NCBI GenBank assembly: GCA_035626515.1
Contig: DASPNM010000026.1
Location: forward strand, 62,001-126,000
Origin: DASPNM01 sp035626515
Lineage (GTDB): Bacteria > Bacteroidota > Bacteroidia > Chitinophagales > Chitinophagaceae
DNA length: 64,000 bases
Direction: 5' to 3'
Shown here in pieces: positions 24,359 to 34,213 of the stretch. The notes beneath the pieces were generated by a model. The model worked only from the letters and a program-made list of their open reading frames with translations. It ran no database searches and was not told where the DNA came from. The position numbers and the translations under genes were made by a program. Numbering within the stretch: position 1 is the stretch's first letter; each line of letters begins with the position of its first letter.

Positions 24359-25741
24359 TCAGGCCACGTTCATCGAAACGACGAAGCTGGACCCCTGTCC
24401 CGGCTGGCTGGAAACGCGAATATTTCCCCTGTGGTTAAATATGATATTCTGGGAATTTGTCAGGCCAAGCCCGGTGCCGTCCCGTTTCCCCGTGAAATAT
24501 GGATCAAAAAGCTTTTGCATCGTTTCTTCGTCCATGCCGGTTCCGTTATCACGGATTTCTACGAAGCATTTATCGGCGATGTTCCAGGTGCGAAGCTTTA
24601 ACCGGCCTCCCTCCTTGGGCATTGCTTCGATCGCGTTTACAATGATGTTCAGGAATGCCAGTTTCATTTTTTCCGGATCCGCCTTCACCGTACAACTCTC
24701 AGCCGAGTATTCCTTTTCTACCGCTACCTGGTTCAGCCTGATGCGGTCCACGGCCATGTCGAGCGCGCCATCCACCAGCTCGTGGATCCGGATTGTGCGG
24801 AAATTCAGCTGGGCAAACCGCGTGGCATTCAGCAGTTCCGAAACGAGCCGGTTGATGCGGTCGGCGTTGCGCGAAATCATGTCGTGCAGCATTTTCGTTT
24901 CTTCCCGTTGGTCCAGCTCACGCAATTGCTCCGTGGCCAGGGAAATATTCGTTAGCGGATTTCGCACTTCGTGCGCAATCGTCCTGGCAATCCGCCCGGT
25001 GGCGGCAAATTTTTCAATACTCTTGAGCTCGTCCAGTTCGGTGTTTGCCTGCCTGAGCTGTTCGATATTGCTTTCCAGCTCGTCTCGATACCGCTGAGCC
25101 TTTTGCTCTTCCGACTGCCTCGCCCGATTTTCACTGCTGTAGGTGGCCCACGAGAAAAACACGGCAAACAGGGTAATGACGAGGGAAAAGATCGCGATCG
25201 ATTTCGTACCGCTAAAGGATCGCGATAGCTGATTTTTGCGTTTCGTCATCTGCATGTTTTCCGATTCCGCAATTCCGTTCACCAGATGCCGTATGCTGTC
25301 CATCGTACCCCGTCCGAGCTCTTTTATTCGCTCGATCTCCGCCGTAACACGAAAACCAGAGGTTTGGTAAAGCCGCACGGTTTCGGAGAGGTAGTGCATC
25401 CTTCGCTCCACCAGCTCGCGAAGCTGCGGATATTTTTCCCGCCGCGTCGCCATGCTGCGCAGCTCGTCCAGCAGTTGCGGAAAGTTCCGGCTGCTGGAAT
25501 TATAACTCCGCAGATAGATGACATCACCGGTCGCCACATAGCTTCCCACACCGGTTTCGGCATCCGCCACCTCGGCCTTCAGCGACTGCAGCTTATTCAG
25601 GTAGAGGTAGCTGTTTGAAATTGCCCCCGTTTCGCGTATCAGCTGCTGTATGGTGAAAAAGATCAGCAAATAAGCCGCAAGCAGCAATGAAAACGCAATA
25701 ATGTATCCGGATTTGATCCTTTTGTTGGGTGCAACGGTCAT
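24359..25741 (-). CDS. CHASE3 sensor histidine kinase, NtrB-like core
   Basis: A 460-residue membrane kinase. A first membrane helix (about 12-33) is followed by an extracytoplasmic helical domain with AEVADAETGVGSYVATGDV, the signature of CHASE3 (PF05227), to about residue 175. A second membrane helix (about 180-200) leads to a coiled-coil linker, then a HisKA with ATGRIARTIAHEVRNPLTNI (His257) and a HATPase with NIIVNAIEAMP, DNGTGMDEE, FDPYFTGKRDGTGLGL. The AHEVRNPL and PYFTGKRDGTGLGL forms are typical of NtrB/AtoS-type kinases that pair with sigma-54 regulators, so the NtrC-family gene at 22363-23787 is the likely partner. The ligand is unknown. Confidence 0.92.
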   Translation of the reverse strand: MTVAPNKRIKSGYIIAFSLLLAAYLLIFFTIQQLIRETGAISNSYLYLNKLQSLKAEVADAETGVGSYVATGDVIYLRSYNSSSRNFPQLLDELRSMATRREKYPQLRELVERRMHYLSETVRLYQTSGFRVTAEIERIKELGRGTMDSIRHLVNGIAESENMQMTKRKNQLSRSFSGTKSIAIFSLVITLFAVFFSWATYSSENRARQSEEQKAQRYRDELESNIEQLRQANTELDELKSIEKFAATGRIARTIAHEVRNPLTNISLATEQLRELDQREETKMLHDMISRNADRINRLVSELLNATRFAQLNFRTIRIHELVDGALDMAVDRIRLNQVAVEKEYSAESCTVKADPEKMKLAFLNIIVNAIEAMPKEGGRLKLRTWNIADKCFVEIRDNGTGMDEETMQKLFDPYFTGKRDGTGLGLTNSQNIIFNHRGNIRVSSQPGQGSSFVVSMNVA

Positions 25742-25834
25742 GGGGAAAAGCAGATTCTAAAACTACAGGTTTTTCATGCAGTGGCCGGTAAAAACGACTT
25801 GTCCGCGCGGAAGGTCAAAACGCATGCCACGGGA

Positions 25835-28132
25835 TCAGAACGGATACCCGATTCCGATGTTGTACACTACGTTCTCGCGGCGCCAGGCGCGATTTCCAAA
25901 CCGGATCTGGTCCATCACCCAGGGATTTTGCTCCCACGGCTTTCGGATCGGGAATCCTACGTCGAGCCGTATCACGAACAGCGTAATGTCCAGCCGCAGA
26001 CCCACACCCACATCCATCGCAAGCTGGTTGAGGAAGCGACTCGTGAATTCCGCACCCGACTTCCCCGTATAGGTACTGTCGTTGAACAGCCAGATATTTC
26101 CCGCATCAAAGAACAAGGCTCCGTAGAGAGGCCCGCTGATCCTGGGACGCAACTCGGTATTGAACTCAAGCTTCAGGTCCCCGGTCTCGTCGGGCAGAAA
26201 ATCGGTGAGCCTGGGGTTGCGATAGGTGCCGGGGCCCACGGACCGGCTGCGAAATCCGCGCAAACTGTTGTTTCCTCCCACATAGAACTGTTTGATGAAA
26301 GGAAGCTGCACCGAGTTGCCGTAAGGAACCCCAATGCCTATGATCACCCGATTAGCCCAGGAAGAATGCAATCCGAGCTTTCGGTAATACCGGCCGTCGA
26401 ACTCCAGCTTTATGTATTGTGAAAACGGCACCCTGGCAATCCGCACCTGCTTTCCCGACTTGAAATCAGCTCCGGAAACAAGGCCTGCGATATTTCCCGA
26501 AAGATCTATGAGGGCGTTGAGATAGTAATCGTTCGCGCGCAGCTGGCCACTTGCCATTGGGTTGTAATTGAACTGGTAATTCGACCCGAGGATCAGCTGT
26601 TCTTCTACCGCCCGCGCAAGCAGCGTATCCTGCCGGATGAGGCTGTCGTATTTCGGAGTCACGTTCACCGGCTCGGCATAAGTAATACTTACCGGGTAGA
26701 ACTCATACTGCTTCTTCACGCTTTCTTTCCAGTGATACCCGTAATTAAAACGGAAAGAATTCACCGTGTAGAGCAAACGGCGGTTCACCACTTCGTAACC
26801 CAGCTGAATGTTGGTGCGCGGTACGTAACCTCCGCGGTTTCGGAAGCGGCTCGCCCCGGGAAGAAAGAAGCGGGGCAGCTGCAAATCCAGCTCTGCACCC
26901 GAACGGTAGGTATTGTATCCCCTCAGCGCTCCGCTGAATTGCACGTCGCTGCCGACATACGCGTTGATGTTGAGGTGCTCCCCTCCCCGGAAGGCATTCC
27001 GGTTTTTCCAGTTCACGGAAATAAGTGAACCGTTCAGGTTATTCGAACGGGTAACGGTTGTCAGTTCCGCACGCAGTGATTTTTTCGGAAGGGGCGTGAG
27101 GTAATAATAAACATCCAGCACGGCAGAGTCGGTGCGGGGCTGCCGCTCAAAGCGGTTTTTTACAAATTTGAATACTCCAAGATTGATCAGCCGGTTGAGC
27201 GTGAGGTTATGGTCGGTGCGATTGTAGAGCTGGCCCGGACCAAATTTCATAGCCTCTGTAAACATCTTCGGCTTGAATTTTTTTTCGCGGTCGATTACAT
27301 AATATCCGTCGAAGAAAACTGCATCCGATTTGAGTGTATCGCTTCGTGCCGTGTTCAGGCTGTAGTTACTGTAAACGAAAACATCCCCGATCCTGAATAC
27401 CTCTTTTGCGGCTTCGGGAGTTTCCGGCTTGATTACCATTTCCATCACCACGCGGTGTGCCGCCTCGCTGGAATCCACGCGAAGGAGCAGGTAATCCGGG
27501 CTGAAATAATAATACCCGTTTTCCTTCAGGTGTTCGTCGATCCGGAGGCGCTCGGCGCGGATCACATCGAGGTCAAACGGTTTGCCTGGCAAAAGCAGGC
27601 TTTTCGCCGCAATGGACCGAATCTGCGCCGCCAGCATGCTGGCGTCAACCGGAAAGCTCACACTGTCGATCCGGTATTGTGTTCCCGTCTGTGCGCGAAA
27701 CTGCGCGTGCGCTTTACGCGCCCGCACCACGGTGTCCGCAGTTACGTTCGCGCGGAAATAGCCTTTGTTTTCCAGGTGCTCTTTCAACGTTTTCCGGTTC
27801 GCTTCCAGATCCAGCTCGCTCAGCAGCACCGGGCGCTCCCCGTGCCTGTCCCGGAATTTTCCAAAAAAGGAATTCGGCTTCGCGTTGCGGAAAAGGTTGT
27901 AAATCCCGAGGCGTACCGGCAACCCGAGAAACCGGGAATTCGGGCGGGGACGTGTCAATCCCTCCAGGTCTTTCTTCAGCACTTTCCTCTCCCGAACTGC
28001 AAGCGAGGGGCCTTCCACATCCACGCGCGCCCCGGTATAAAGCTTTTCCCCTTCCGGCAAGTGCCGGGTTCCGCTGCAGCCCCAGAGAACCGCCACGCAA
28101 AAGCAAATGCCTATCATTCGAACGTGCTGCAT
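25835..28132 (-). CDS. tamL: BamA/TamA-family outer membrane protein, lipoprotein type (TamL)
   Basis: A 765-residue protein. The N-terminus (MQHVRMIGICFCVAVLWGCS) is a lipoprotein signal with a lipobox ending at Cys19. About 400 residues of POTRA-like repeats follow, containing LKEHLENKGYFRANVTADTV, then a C-terminal 16-strand barrel of the Bac_surface_Ag (PF01103) type. GGNNSLRGFRSRSVGPGTY is the conserved VRGF/Y-like L6 motif, and the last residue is Phe (IGIGYPF), the outer-membrane barrel signal. Bacteroidota encode such lipidated TamA homologues next to TamB. It starts 3 bp after the stop of tamB and is surely cotranscribed. It likely helps insert or export outer-membrane components, possibly phospholipid or autotransporter-like cargo. 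Confidence 0.92.
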   Translation of the reverse strand: MQHVRMIGICFCVAVLWGCSGTRHLPEGEKLYTGARVDVEGPSLAVRERKVLKKDLEGLTRPRPNSRFLGLPVRLGIYNLFRNAKPNSFFGKFRDRHGERPVLLSELDLEANRKTLKEHLENKGYFRANVTADTVVRARKAHAQFRAQTGTQYRIDSVSFPVDASMLAAQIRSIAAKSLLLPGKPFDLDVIRAERLRIDEHLKENGYYYFSPDYLLLRVDSSEAAHRVVMEMVIKPETPEAAKEVFRIGDVFVYSNYSLNTARSDTLKSDAVFFDGYYVIDREKKFKPKMFTEAMKFGPGQLYNRTDHNLTLNRLINLGVFKFVKNRFERQPRTDSAVLDVYYYLTPLPKKSLRAELTTVTRSNNLNGSLISVNWKNRNAFRGGEHLNINAYVGSDVQFSGALRGYNTYRSGAELDLQLPRFFLPGASRFRNRGGYVPRTNIQLGYEVVNRRLLYTVNSFRFNYGYHWKESVKKQYEFYPVSITYAEPVNVTPKYDSLIRQDTLLARAVEEQLILGSNYQFNYNPMASGQLRANDYYLNALIDLSGNIAGLVSGADFKSGKQVRIARVPFSQYIKLEFDGRYYRKLGLHSSWANRVIIGIGVPYGNSVQLPFIKQFYVGGNNSLRGFRSRSVGPGTYRNPRLTDFLPDETGDLKLEFNTELRPRISGPLYGALFFDAGNIWLFNDSTYTGKSGAEFTSRFLNQLAMDVGVGLRLDITLFVIRLDVGFPIRKPWEQNPWVMDQIRFGNRAWRRENVVYNIGIGYPF

Positions 28133-28135
28133 TTG

Positions 28136-31100
28136 TTATTCGGGATTTGAATCACGGGTGTCCGGTTTCACTCTCTGCCGGCGGCTCCTGAGTACCTCAG
28201 AAAAACGATCGTAATCCACCGTGATCAGGAAACTCAGACCCGATTCCAGTACATACCCGTCCACGACACCCTGGTATTCGTTCTTGCGGTAAAACCGGAT
28301 CATGTAACGCCCGTCGCGGCTAAGAGCATAGTTAACCGCTACATTCCCGAGAAGGTTACTGGACTTTTGCGCGGAATGTTTCGGACCCTCCAGCTCAAAG
28401 TTGCTGCCCACCGATACCGTGAGGCGTTCATTCAGGAGCCGCCGGCTCAGTGATACGTCAAGGTCTGTCCGGCGCCGCCGTTCCCCGGTCGTATAATCAT
28501 CCGTAGTGGTGACGTCAAACGACAGATCCACACCGTCGATCAGTCCGGCAGCCAGCCGGTTCAGCTCGCCCGTCAGCAGGCGACTGACGCTTTGCCGTGC
28601 GTAGGCTGCGGCATCGAAGCCTGGTGTGCTGGTTGCAAAAGGGTTCTCTCCGACAAATCTTCCTAATAGGAGCAATGCGAAAACCTGCTTATTGATCTCG
28701 CCCGGATCCTGTCTCAGCTCACCGAGACGGGATTCCACCTGCGTGATGATGTCGTTCGAAACTCCGTAATTGCGGTTCGGAGGCAGCAGGATGTCAAAGG
28801 CTACCCGCGGCTGCATCAGCCGGCCGGTAAGCTGCAAATGCACCTCGAAAGGAAGTTTTTGAAGATAGGTATTGCGAATCGCCGTATTTGCGGACGCGAT
28901 CTGGTTTTGTACCAGGTCAATGGGCGCGGTATTGGCAACATAAATCGCGCGGACGTCAAGATCGGCGGACGTCGGTTCGTTGAGCCAGACAATGCGGCTT
29001 CCTTTTTGGATCTCGAACCGCCGCCTCAGGAAATTGAAAGTGATCTCGTAAGCGCCGCGGTCGAGTTCGTAATTGCCGACCATTGTGATCTTCCCGCTCG
29101 GGTCGATCCCTGTCGAAATCTGGGCCTCTCCCTGCATATTTATGAAATCTCCATTGGCAGCATCGATAATGATGTTGAAGATCGCCTCCTTACGCACCTC
29201 GATATTCGTAGTGATGTCGAACCCCCGGATCCCCGCCGCGTTCAAAGCGTCATAATACCGAAACAGGCTGTCGTTTTCCGGGTGGTCGAGGTCGGTGAAT
29301 TCCACAATTCCTTCCCGGTGCAGCGTGGCCTCGTTGCGTTGCGGCACGAGGAAGGTAAGGTTGGTGCCCTCATTTACCGTGATCGTACCGTCCACCCGCG
29401 GACGCACGTCGGTGCCCCCAATGTGAATCTCCGAAGTGATCACCAGGTCGCCCCAGTAGATGGCAGCCTTCTGGCGCGTGGTCTGCAGCACCCTGAAATT
29501 TTCCGTGTTTACATCCAGGTCGAATTCATAGTTGACAAAATTTGGCGTGCGCACATAGCCATTCAGAAGCATCGTATTGTTTGCCGAATCGCGGACCAGG
29601 AAATCCCGGAACAAAAACCCTTCTTCCGTAACCTGCAATTGTTCCCCATCCACACGAAACTGGCTTCCCAGGATACGGAGCGCGAAGCTCGCGTTATCGA
29701 AGCGCAGCGGACCGCTGATCTGCGGATTGCGGACACTGCCTCCGATTGAAACGGTTCCCCGAACGCTGCCGGACGCGTTCTGCAGGACGTTCGCCAGGGC
29801 GCCCTCGATCGTGTTCAGCTGCAGGCTCCGTACGTCCAGGTGAAGGTCAAGCGCGACATCCTTTTCACCAGAGGGAGAAAGCCATCCCCTTATCGCAACG
29901 TCGTTGCCTCTTCCATTCAGCGTTGCGTTGGTTTGATAACGGCCCGAGAGATGATCGACGCGAATCACTGCGTTCCCCAGAGTATCGCCGCGCATGCTCA
30001 AATCAAAAATCCTGAGATCACTGGTGAACACGGGGTTTCTTGTAATATCGCGGAAAACAATTGTCCCGTTCATCGCGCCGTTCAGGAGCAACGAATCCGA
30101 ACGGAAAAAACCGGTGATCGTGGCGATGTGGAAATTGCTGAAGCGAAGCTGCAGCTGCCGAGCTACTGTTTCGACGGAAAGCTCCTCGTTGCCCTTACGC
30201 AGCACCAGGTTGTGCGCCGTGATTTCCCGATTGCTGATGCGAATGCTGTTTCCATTGTTCACTGACCAGCGGTCGTAATTAAGAACCAGGCTGTCGGGTC
30301 GGAGGTGAAAAACATAAATCCCGTTTCGCGGGCGTTCCAGCAGGGCCGCAATGTTGTATTTTCTTCTCCCCTGCGCATCGTCCATCAGGAGGCTGAATTC
30401 CATATTCCCGTTGAGTGCGAAACCGCGGAACTGCGTGTGGTGCAAATCGAACGTGGTGCCCGAACGCACCCGGCTCGCGTCAGCAATGAATTCGATTCCA
30501 CCTCCGGGCGCCGGGCGCAAGTTCAGCTCAAGCCCGCTGACCTCATGCGCCATGTAGTGCACATAAGGTGTGGAAACCTGCGCCTGCAGTCCGCTCGCCG
30601 GTGAAATGCTCCCCTCGGCAGTGATGGATTCGAAAGTTTTCAGGCCGGGGATAAAAGCGGTCAACACCGGTGCGTAGGATACGGAAGCTGTAAACCGGAT
30701 ATCGTAAGGATGGGTAATTACCCGTGACGCGGGCACGGGAAAATGCGGGTAAAGGCTTCCGATAAATACCGGGCTAAGGTCCGAGACCCGGTAGTCGCCC
30801 CACAACCGCGCGTAGGCCACATCGCTTTCCAACTCGATGAAGCGTGCCGAATCGGTGCCGCCCGCTGAGATACGAATGCTGTCGAGCGGCAGGCGCTGGC
30901 CGGTAGTTACGAACAGCGCCTGGGTGATAAGTACCTCCCCTTCGATGTATTCGCTGGTCATTCGGGTTAGTTCCGCATCTATTTTGCCGCGGAAGACGAG
31001 CGGCTTGTTCGTAAACCTCAGTGGCATCGTTTTGATGCTGTCCACGAACCCGTGAAACGCGAAGCCTGCCCGGGTTGAAAAACTTCCTTTCGCTGTGCCG

Positions 31101-33166
31101 TGCATCGCCAGGTTGGGATCCCGCACGCGGGTCGTAACTGAATACCGTGAGCCGTTGAGCGTTCCTTCAAGCCTTGCGTTGCGGTAATTGTAACCGCTGA
31201 ATCCGATCGAGTGCGCCACGCCGCGGAACCGCGTGTCGAAACTGCCGGCCTTCAATCCTTTCCCCGACACCGTCACTTCGCCGCTGACGGAACCCAGCTT
31301 CGCATTGCGCAGGATCCTTCCGAGCTGGAGGGATGTTGTTGTCACAAAAGCATTGTAGCCGGCGTTGTGCGGGCTGCCGAGATTGCTGAAGGTTCCGTCA
31401 ATCGAAATCGAACCTGCGGAGGAGTTGATATCGAGATCTGCCGAAAGCTGCTGCAAGCCGCCCGCGATCGTGCCGGCCACATTGAATTCTTCCGGGAAGT
31501 CGATTCGATCTGTTGACAATCGTTTTCGGGTGAACAGGGCGATGTCACTCTGAGTCGTATGCAAACGGTGAATGACTAGCCGTCCGCCGCTGCGCTCTGC
31601 CTGAGCGACAGCGAGCGAACCTTCGGCATCAATCGTTGTATTCTTCAGTCCGTCGAACTGCAGATTCGCGATGTAGAGCGTTTTCAGAGTTCCTCTTCCC
31701 TGCAGGTCGATGTGCCAGGTATCATCCGGCTGCGAGAACGCCGCTTCGCGCGACAATGCCGGCGCAAAATTCAAAATATCCCGCACTTGTACGTAGCTGT
31801 CGTCAATATCGGCCTCCAGCATCACGGACGGAAAATCCCCGCTAAGCTGTTCCAGCGAGGAAAAGTTGAGTGACGCATAGCGTTTCAGCTCTGTGCCCGG
31901 CGTTCTGAGGTAAAGGTCGCGCACGAATATCGCGGTATCCGAATAAAGGAATTTTGTACGAAGCTCGTTCAGCACAAATCCACCGTGTTCCCGGAAACGC
32001 GCTTCTGAAATAGTCCCGCTGATCGAATCTTTTTGGAATACCAGGTCGCTCGCCCGCAGCGTCAGCGAATCGGCAAGCAGGTGCGCGTAGTCCATGCCGC
32101 GACTCGTCCGGGGCTTGTTCTCATCGTCGAAAGAGAGTACGTTGTCCTTCAGGTCGAGCTCTTTCACACGGAGCGCCCAGCCCGCAACGGCGCGGCTCTC
32201 GATTTCCTGACTGATCTCGCGCTGCACCGCACGGGCGGCCTCTTTTTTCCCAAACCGGAAAGCAACAGACGAATTATGAAGACGGAAGCTGTCCAATTCA
32301 ATAACCCCGCCGGCAAGATCAATCCGCTCGGGCCGGATCCGGGCAGAAGAAATATCCAGGTTGGACTGAATTGCTGAAACGTCGTTGCGGTATTCGATGT
32401 TCACATTCCTCAATCCCACTTCGTCGAAAAGAAGTTGCAGGTAGTTCGGCCGCGCCGCTTCGGCGATCTCCTCGGACATGGGCTCGGGTGTTGCCAGCTT
32501 TTTCAGCTGATAAAGCCTCGCCTGCATGCCGTTGACTTCAATGGAAGGCAAATCGATAATCTGGCGGGCCGGATCGTACCGGTTTACCCTCGCTTCGAGG
32601 TGCGAAATCGTCGCATCCAGATCACTTCCGTTCATGTCGTCGTAATAAGCAATTCTCACGTCCTGCAGTTTCACCACCGGGATCCCGAGATAGAACGAAG
32701 TGGTATCCTTTGATGTGCGCGGCGTTTTCGGACTGAAAGCATTGATGAAAAACTGGTAATTGAACACGGTATCCGGCGCCATACGCCGGGCGTAGATCGT
32801 TACGTTTTCAAGTTCCAGGCGGCTTACGTCGAGGTCGTTGTTGAAAAGAAGATCAAAAAAGTTGATGTGCGCCTCCAGCCGGCTTCCCGAAAGCAGCGTG
32901 TCTTTTTTCTGGTCCTCGATGTATACGTTTTTCAGGAGGACGCGGTTACCCGGAAGACTGACGTGCACATACCCCACCTTAACGCGTGTCCCGAGCTTTT
33001 TTTCCAGCCACGCCACGGCGCGGCTTCGGAACAGGTTCTGGACCGGCGGAATCTCCACGATAAGCGCCAGCACAAGCACCACCAGGACGGCGATCAGCAG
33101 CGACTTCACGAAGATCCGCGCAACCCGGACCGTGAGGGGTCTTCTCTTTACCCGGTGCTCCATCAT
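28136..33166 (-). CDS. tamB: TamB-family translocation and assembly module protein
   Basis: A 1676-residue protein. One N-terminal membrane anchor (about residues 17-40, SLLIAVLVVLVLALIVEIP) is followed by a very long extracytoplasmic repeat of beta-strand-rich, AsmA-like units. The C-terminal DUF490/TamB domain (PF04357) is recognised by stretches such as GNYELDRGAYEITFNFLRRR and FEIQKGSRIVWLNEPTSADL, near residues 1350-1420. The length is typical for Bacteroidota. TamB spans the periplasm as a hydrophobic-groove bridge and is implicated in lipid transport to the outer membrane. It is the first gene of the tamB-tamL pair, with 3 bp between them. No promoter was clearly seen in the 149 bp before it. 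Confidence 0.93.
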   Translation of the reverse strand: MMEHRVKRRPLTVRVARIFVKSLLIAVLVVLVLALIVEIPPVQNLFRSRAVAWLEKKLGTRVKVGYVHVSLPGNRVLLKNVYIEDQKKDTLLSGSRLEAHINFFDLLFNNDLDVSRLELENVTIYARRMAPDTVFNYQFFINAFSPKTPRTSKDTTSFYLGIPVVKLQDVRIAYYDDMNGSDLDATISHLEARVNRYDPARQIIDLPSIEVNGMQARLYQLKKLATPEPMSEEIAEAARPNYLQLLFDEVGLRNVNIEYRNDVSAIQSNLDISSARIRPERIDLAGGVIELDSFRLHNSSVAFRFGKKEAARAVQREISQEIESRAVAGWALRVKELDLKDNVLSFDDENKPRTSRGMDYAHLLADSLTLRASDLVFQKDSISGTISEARFREHGGFVLNELRTKFLYSDTAIFVRDLYLRTPGTELKRYASLNFSSLEQLSGDFPSVMLEADIDDSYVQVRDILNFAPALSREAAFSQPDDTWHIDLQGRGTLKTLYIANLQFDGLKNTTIDAEGSLAVAQAERSGGRLVIHRLHTTQSDIALFTRKRLSTDRIDFPEEFNVAGTIAGGLQQLSADLDINSSAGSISIDGTFSNLGSPHNAGYNAFVTTTSLQLGRILRNAKLGSVSGEVTVSGKGLKAGSFDTRFRGVAHSIGFSGYNYRNARLEGTLNGSRYSVTTRVRDPNLAMHGTAKGSFSTRAGFAFHGFVDSIKTMPLRFTNKPLVFRGKIDAELTRMTSEYIEGEVLITQALFVTTGQRLPLDSIRISAGGTDSARFIELESDVAYARLWGDYRVSDLSPVFIGSLYPHFPVPASRVITHPYDIRFTASVSYAPVLTAFIPGLKTFESITAEGSISPASGLQAQVSTPYVHYMAHEVSGLELNLRPAPGGGIEFIADASRVRSGTTFDLHHTQFRGFALNGNMEFSLLMDDAQGRRKYNIAALLERPRNGIYVFHLRPDSLVLNYDRWSVNNGNSIRISNREITAHNLVLRKGNEELSVETVARQLQLRFSNFHIATITGFFRSDSLLLNGAMNGTIVFRDITRNPVFTSDLRIFDLSMRGDTLGNAVIRVDHLSGRYQTNATLNGRGNDVAIRGWLSPSGEKDVALDLHLDVRSLQLNTIEGALANVLQNASGSVRGTVSIGGSVRNPQISGPLRFDNASFALRILGSQFRVDGEQLQVTEEGFLFRDFLVRDSANNTMLLNGYVRTPNFVNYEFDLDVNTENFRVLQTTRQKAAIYWGDLVITSEIHIGGTDVRPRVDGTITVNEGTNLTFLVPQRNEATLHREGIVEFTDLDHPENDSLFRYYDALNAAGIRGFDITTNIEVRKEAIFNIIIDAANGDFINMQGEAQISTGIDPSGKITMVGNYELDRGAYEITFNFLRRRFEIQKGSRIVWLNEPTSADLDVRAIYVANTAPIDLVQNQIASANTAIRNTYLQKLPFEVHLQLTGRLMQPRVAFDILLPPNRNYGVSNDIITQVESRLGELRQDPGEINKQVFALLLLGRFVGENPFATSTPGFDAAAYARQSVSRLLTGELNRLAAGLIDGVDLSFDVTTTDDYTTGERRRRTDLDVSLSRRLLNERLTVSVGSNFELEGPKHSAQKSSNLLGNVAVNYALSRDGRYMIRFYRKNEYQGVVDGYVLESGLSFLITVDYDRFSEVLRSRRQRVKPDTRDSNPE

Positions 33167-33315
33167 TTCTTGAGCTGGTTGAAATGCACGTGTGGCAGAT
33201 ATAAAGAAAATATCATGCTATAAATAGCGGGAAAATGTGGATTGAAACCAGAAGAATATGAGCTCACAGGCATTGCCTGTCGAACTAGCAGTGAGCGTGT
33301 GAGTTTCTGTTGAAA

Positions 33316-33576
33316 CTATTTCCTGGAACTCCCTTTTTTCGGACCCGGTTTTTTCCGGCCGGCGGATTTCCTTCCTGTGGATTTTTTACCCCCGGCGGCC
33401 GCCTTTTTCTTTGGAACCTTTGCGCCTGCCTTACGCGCTTCCGATAAGCCGATTGCAATCGCCTGCTTGCGGCTTGTCACCTTTTTCCCACTCCGACCAC
33501 TGCGAAGTTCGCCACGCTTTTTTTCGCGCATGACTTCCTCCACCTTCTCGCCGGCCTTTTTTGAATACTTTGCCAT
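33316..33576 (-). CDS. DUF6496 domain protein with histone-H1-like basic tail
   Basis: An 86-residue protein. Residues 1-55 match DUF6496: MAKYSKKAGEKVEEVMREKK, a short Ser/Gly-rich bridge, then VTSRKQAIAIGLSEARKAGA. The rest is a Lys/Ala/Gly/Ser tail (KKKAAAGGKKSTGRKSAGRK) like eukaryotic H1 or bacterial Hc1 tails, likely to bind DNA. Its role is unproven; a nucleoid or stress role is inference. It lies 10 bp downstream of the DUF5670-like membrane gene on the same strand. Confidence 0.85.
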   Translation of the reverse strand: MAKYSKKAGEKVEEVMREKKRGELRSGRSGKKVTSRKQAIAIGLSEARKAGAKVPKKKAAAGGKKSTGRKSAGRKKPGPKKGSSRK

Positions 33577-33586
33577 ACGTGTACTT

Positions 33587-33757
33587 TTATTGATTATCCG
33601 GTTTCGGCCTCGGGGTGATGATCAGCGCCTGCAGGTAAGCGATGGCCGAGAACATAGCCAGCGAATGAATCACGCCGCCTGCGGCAAACACAAACATTCC
33701 CACCAGCCAAACGATCAATAGGGCAAAGGATATGATAAAAAATATCGTCTTTTTCAT
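33587..33757 (-). CDS. small two-helix membrane protein, DUF5670/lmo0937-like
   Basis: A 56-residue protein too short for most gene callers' length cut-offs. It begins MKKTIFFIISFALLIVWLVG and continues MFVFAAGGVIHSLAMFSAIA, giving two adjacent membrane helices with a GGxIH turn typical of the lmo0937/DUF5670 family, common near stress genes in Bacteroidota. The C-terminus is short and Pro-rich (TPRPKPDNQ). It ends 10 bp before the DUF6496 gene, so both are probably one transcript. The function of the family is unknown. Confidence 0.8.
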   Translation of the reverse strand: MKKTIFFIISFALLIVWLVGMFVFAAGGVIHSLAMFSAIAYLQALIITPRPKPDNQ

Positions 33758-33832
33758 CGTAGCGGATTATGACCTTCCTTCTGAAATAATTGTGCCAGCC
33801 GCGTTGAGTTGCAGAGAATGATCGACGGGAGT

Positions 33833-34213
33833 TTATGCAGCTTCCTCGTTTTGCTGGAGGGGATCATAGACATGCTTCTGCTGCAGCCAGCTCACACTGC
33901 CTTTTGATTTGCGCACGAACCAGCAGGCCTTGGTAATTTGTACCGCGAGCACTTTTTTGTTCAGCTCCCCTTCCTCGGTCACCCTGCCGGCAATGTAGAG
34001 GTAGTCGTCGTGGTATTTTTGGATCAGGTTGACGTGCTTATTGAGAAGCGTTTTCCTGGGAGTCGGATCTGTGACTACGCAGTTCAGTACCGGGCCGTCG
34101 TTTTCGGCTACTTTGACCTGGAGAGTCTGCTGGCGATTCTGTTCGTGGAAGCGAAGGAGGCCGAATTGAATGGATCCTACCTTATGCTTGATCGAGGCTA
34201 GGGCATTGCTCAT
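33833..34213 (-). CDS. small protein, possible split-barrel partner of the adjacent flavin-binding-like protein
   Basis: A 126-residue protein starting MSNALASIKHKVGSIQFGLL at an ATG that overlaps the stop of the upstream gene (shared TGA/ATG), which points to translational coupling. The pattern of short beta-strands, with a LIQKYHDDYLYIAGRV segment that lines up with FPARLHFYRKGVSFYLEISG of the upstream protein, suggests both are variants of the same barrel fold. I do not recognise a named domain with certainty. No signal peptide. Function unknown. Confidence 0.6.
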   Translation of the reverse strand: MSNALASIKHKVGSIQFGLLRFHEQNRQQTLQVKVAENDGPVLNCVVTDPTPRKTLLNKHVNLIQKYHDDYLYIAGRVTEEGELNKKVLAVQITKACWFVRKSKGSVSWLQQKHVYDPLQQNEEAA

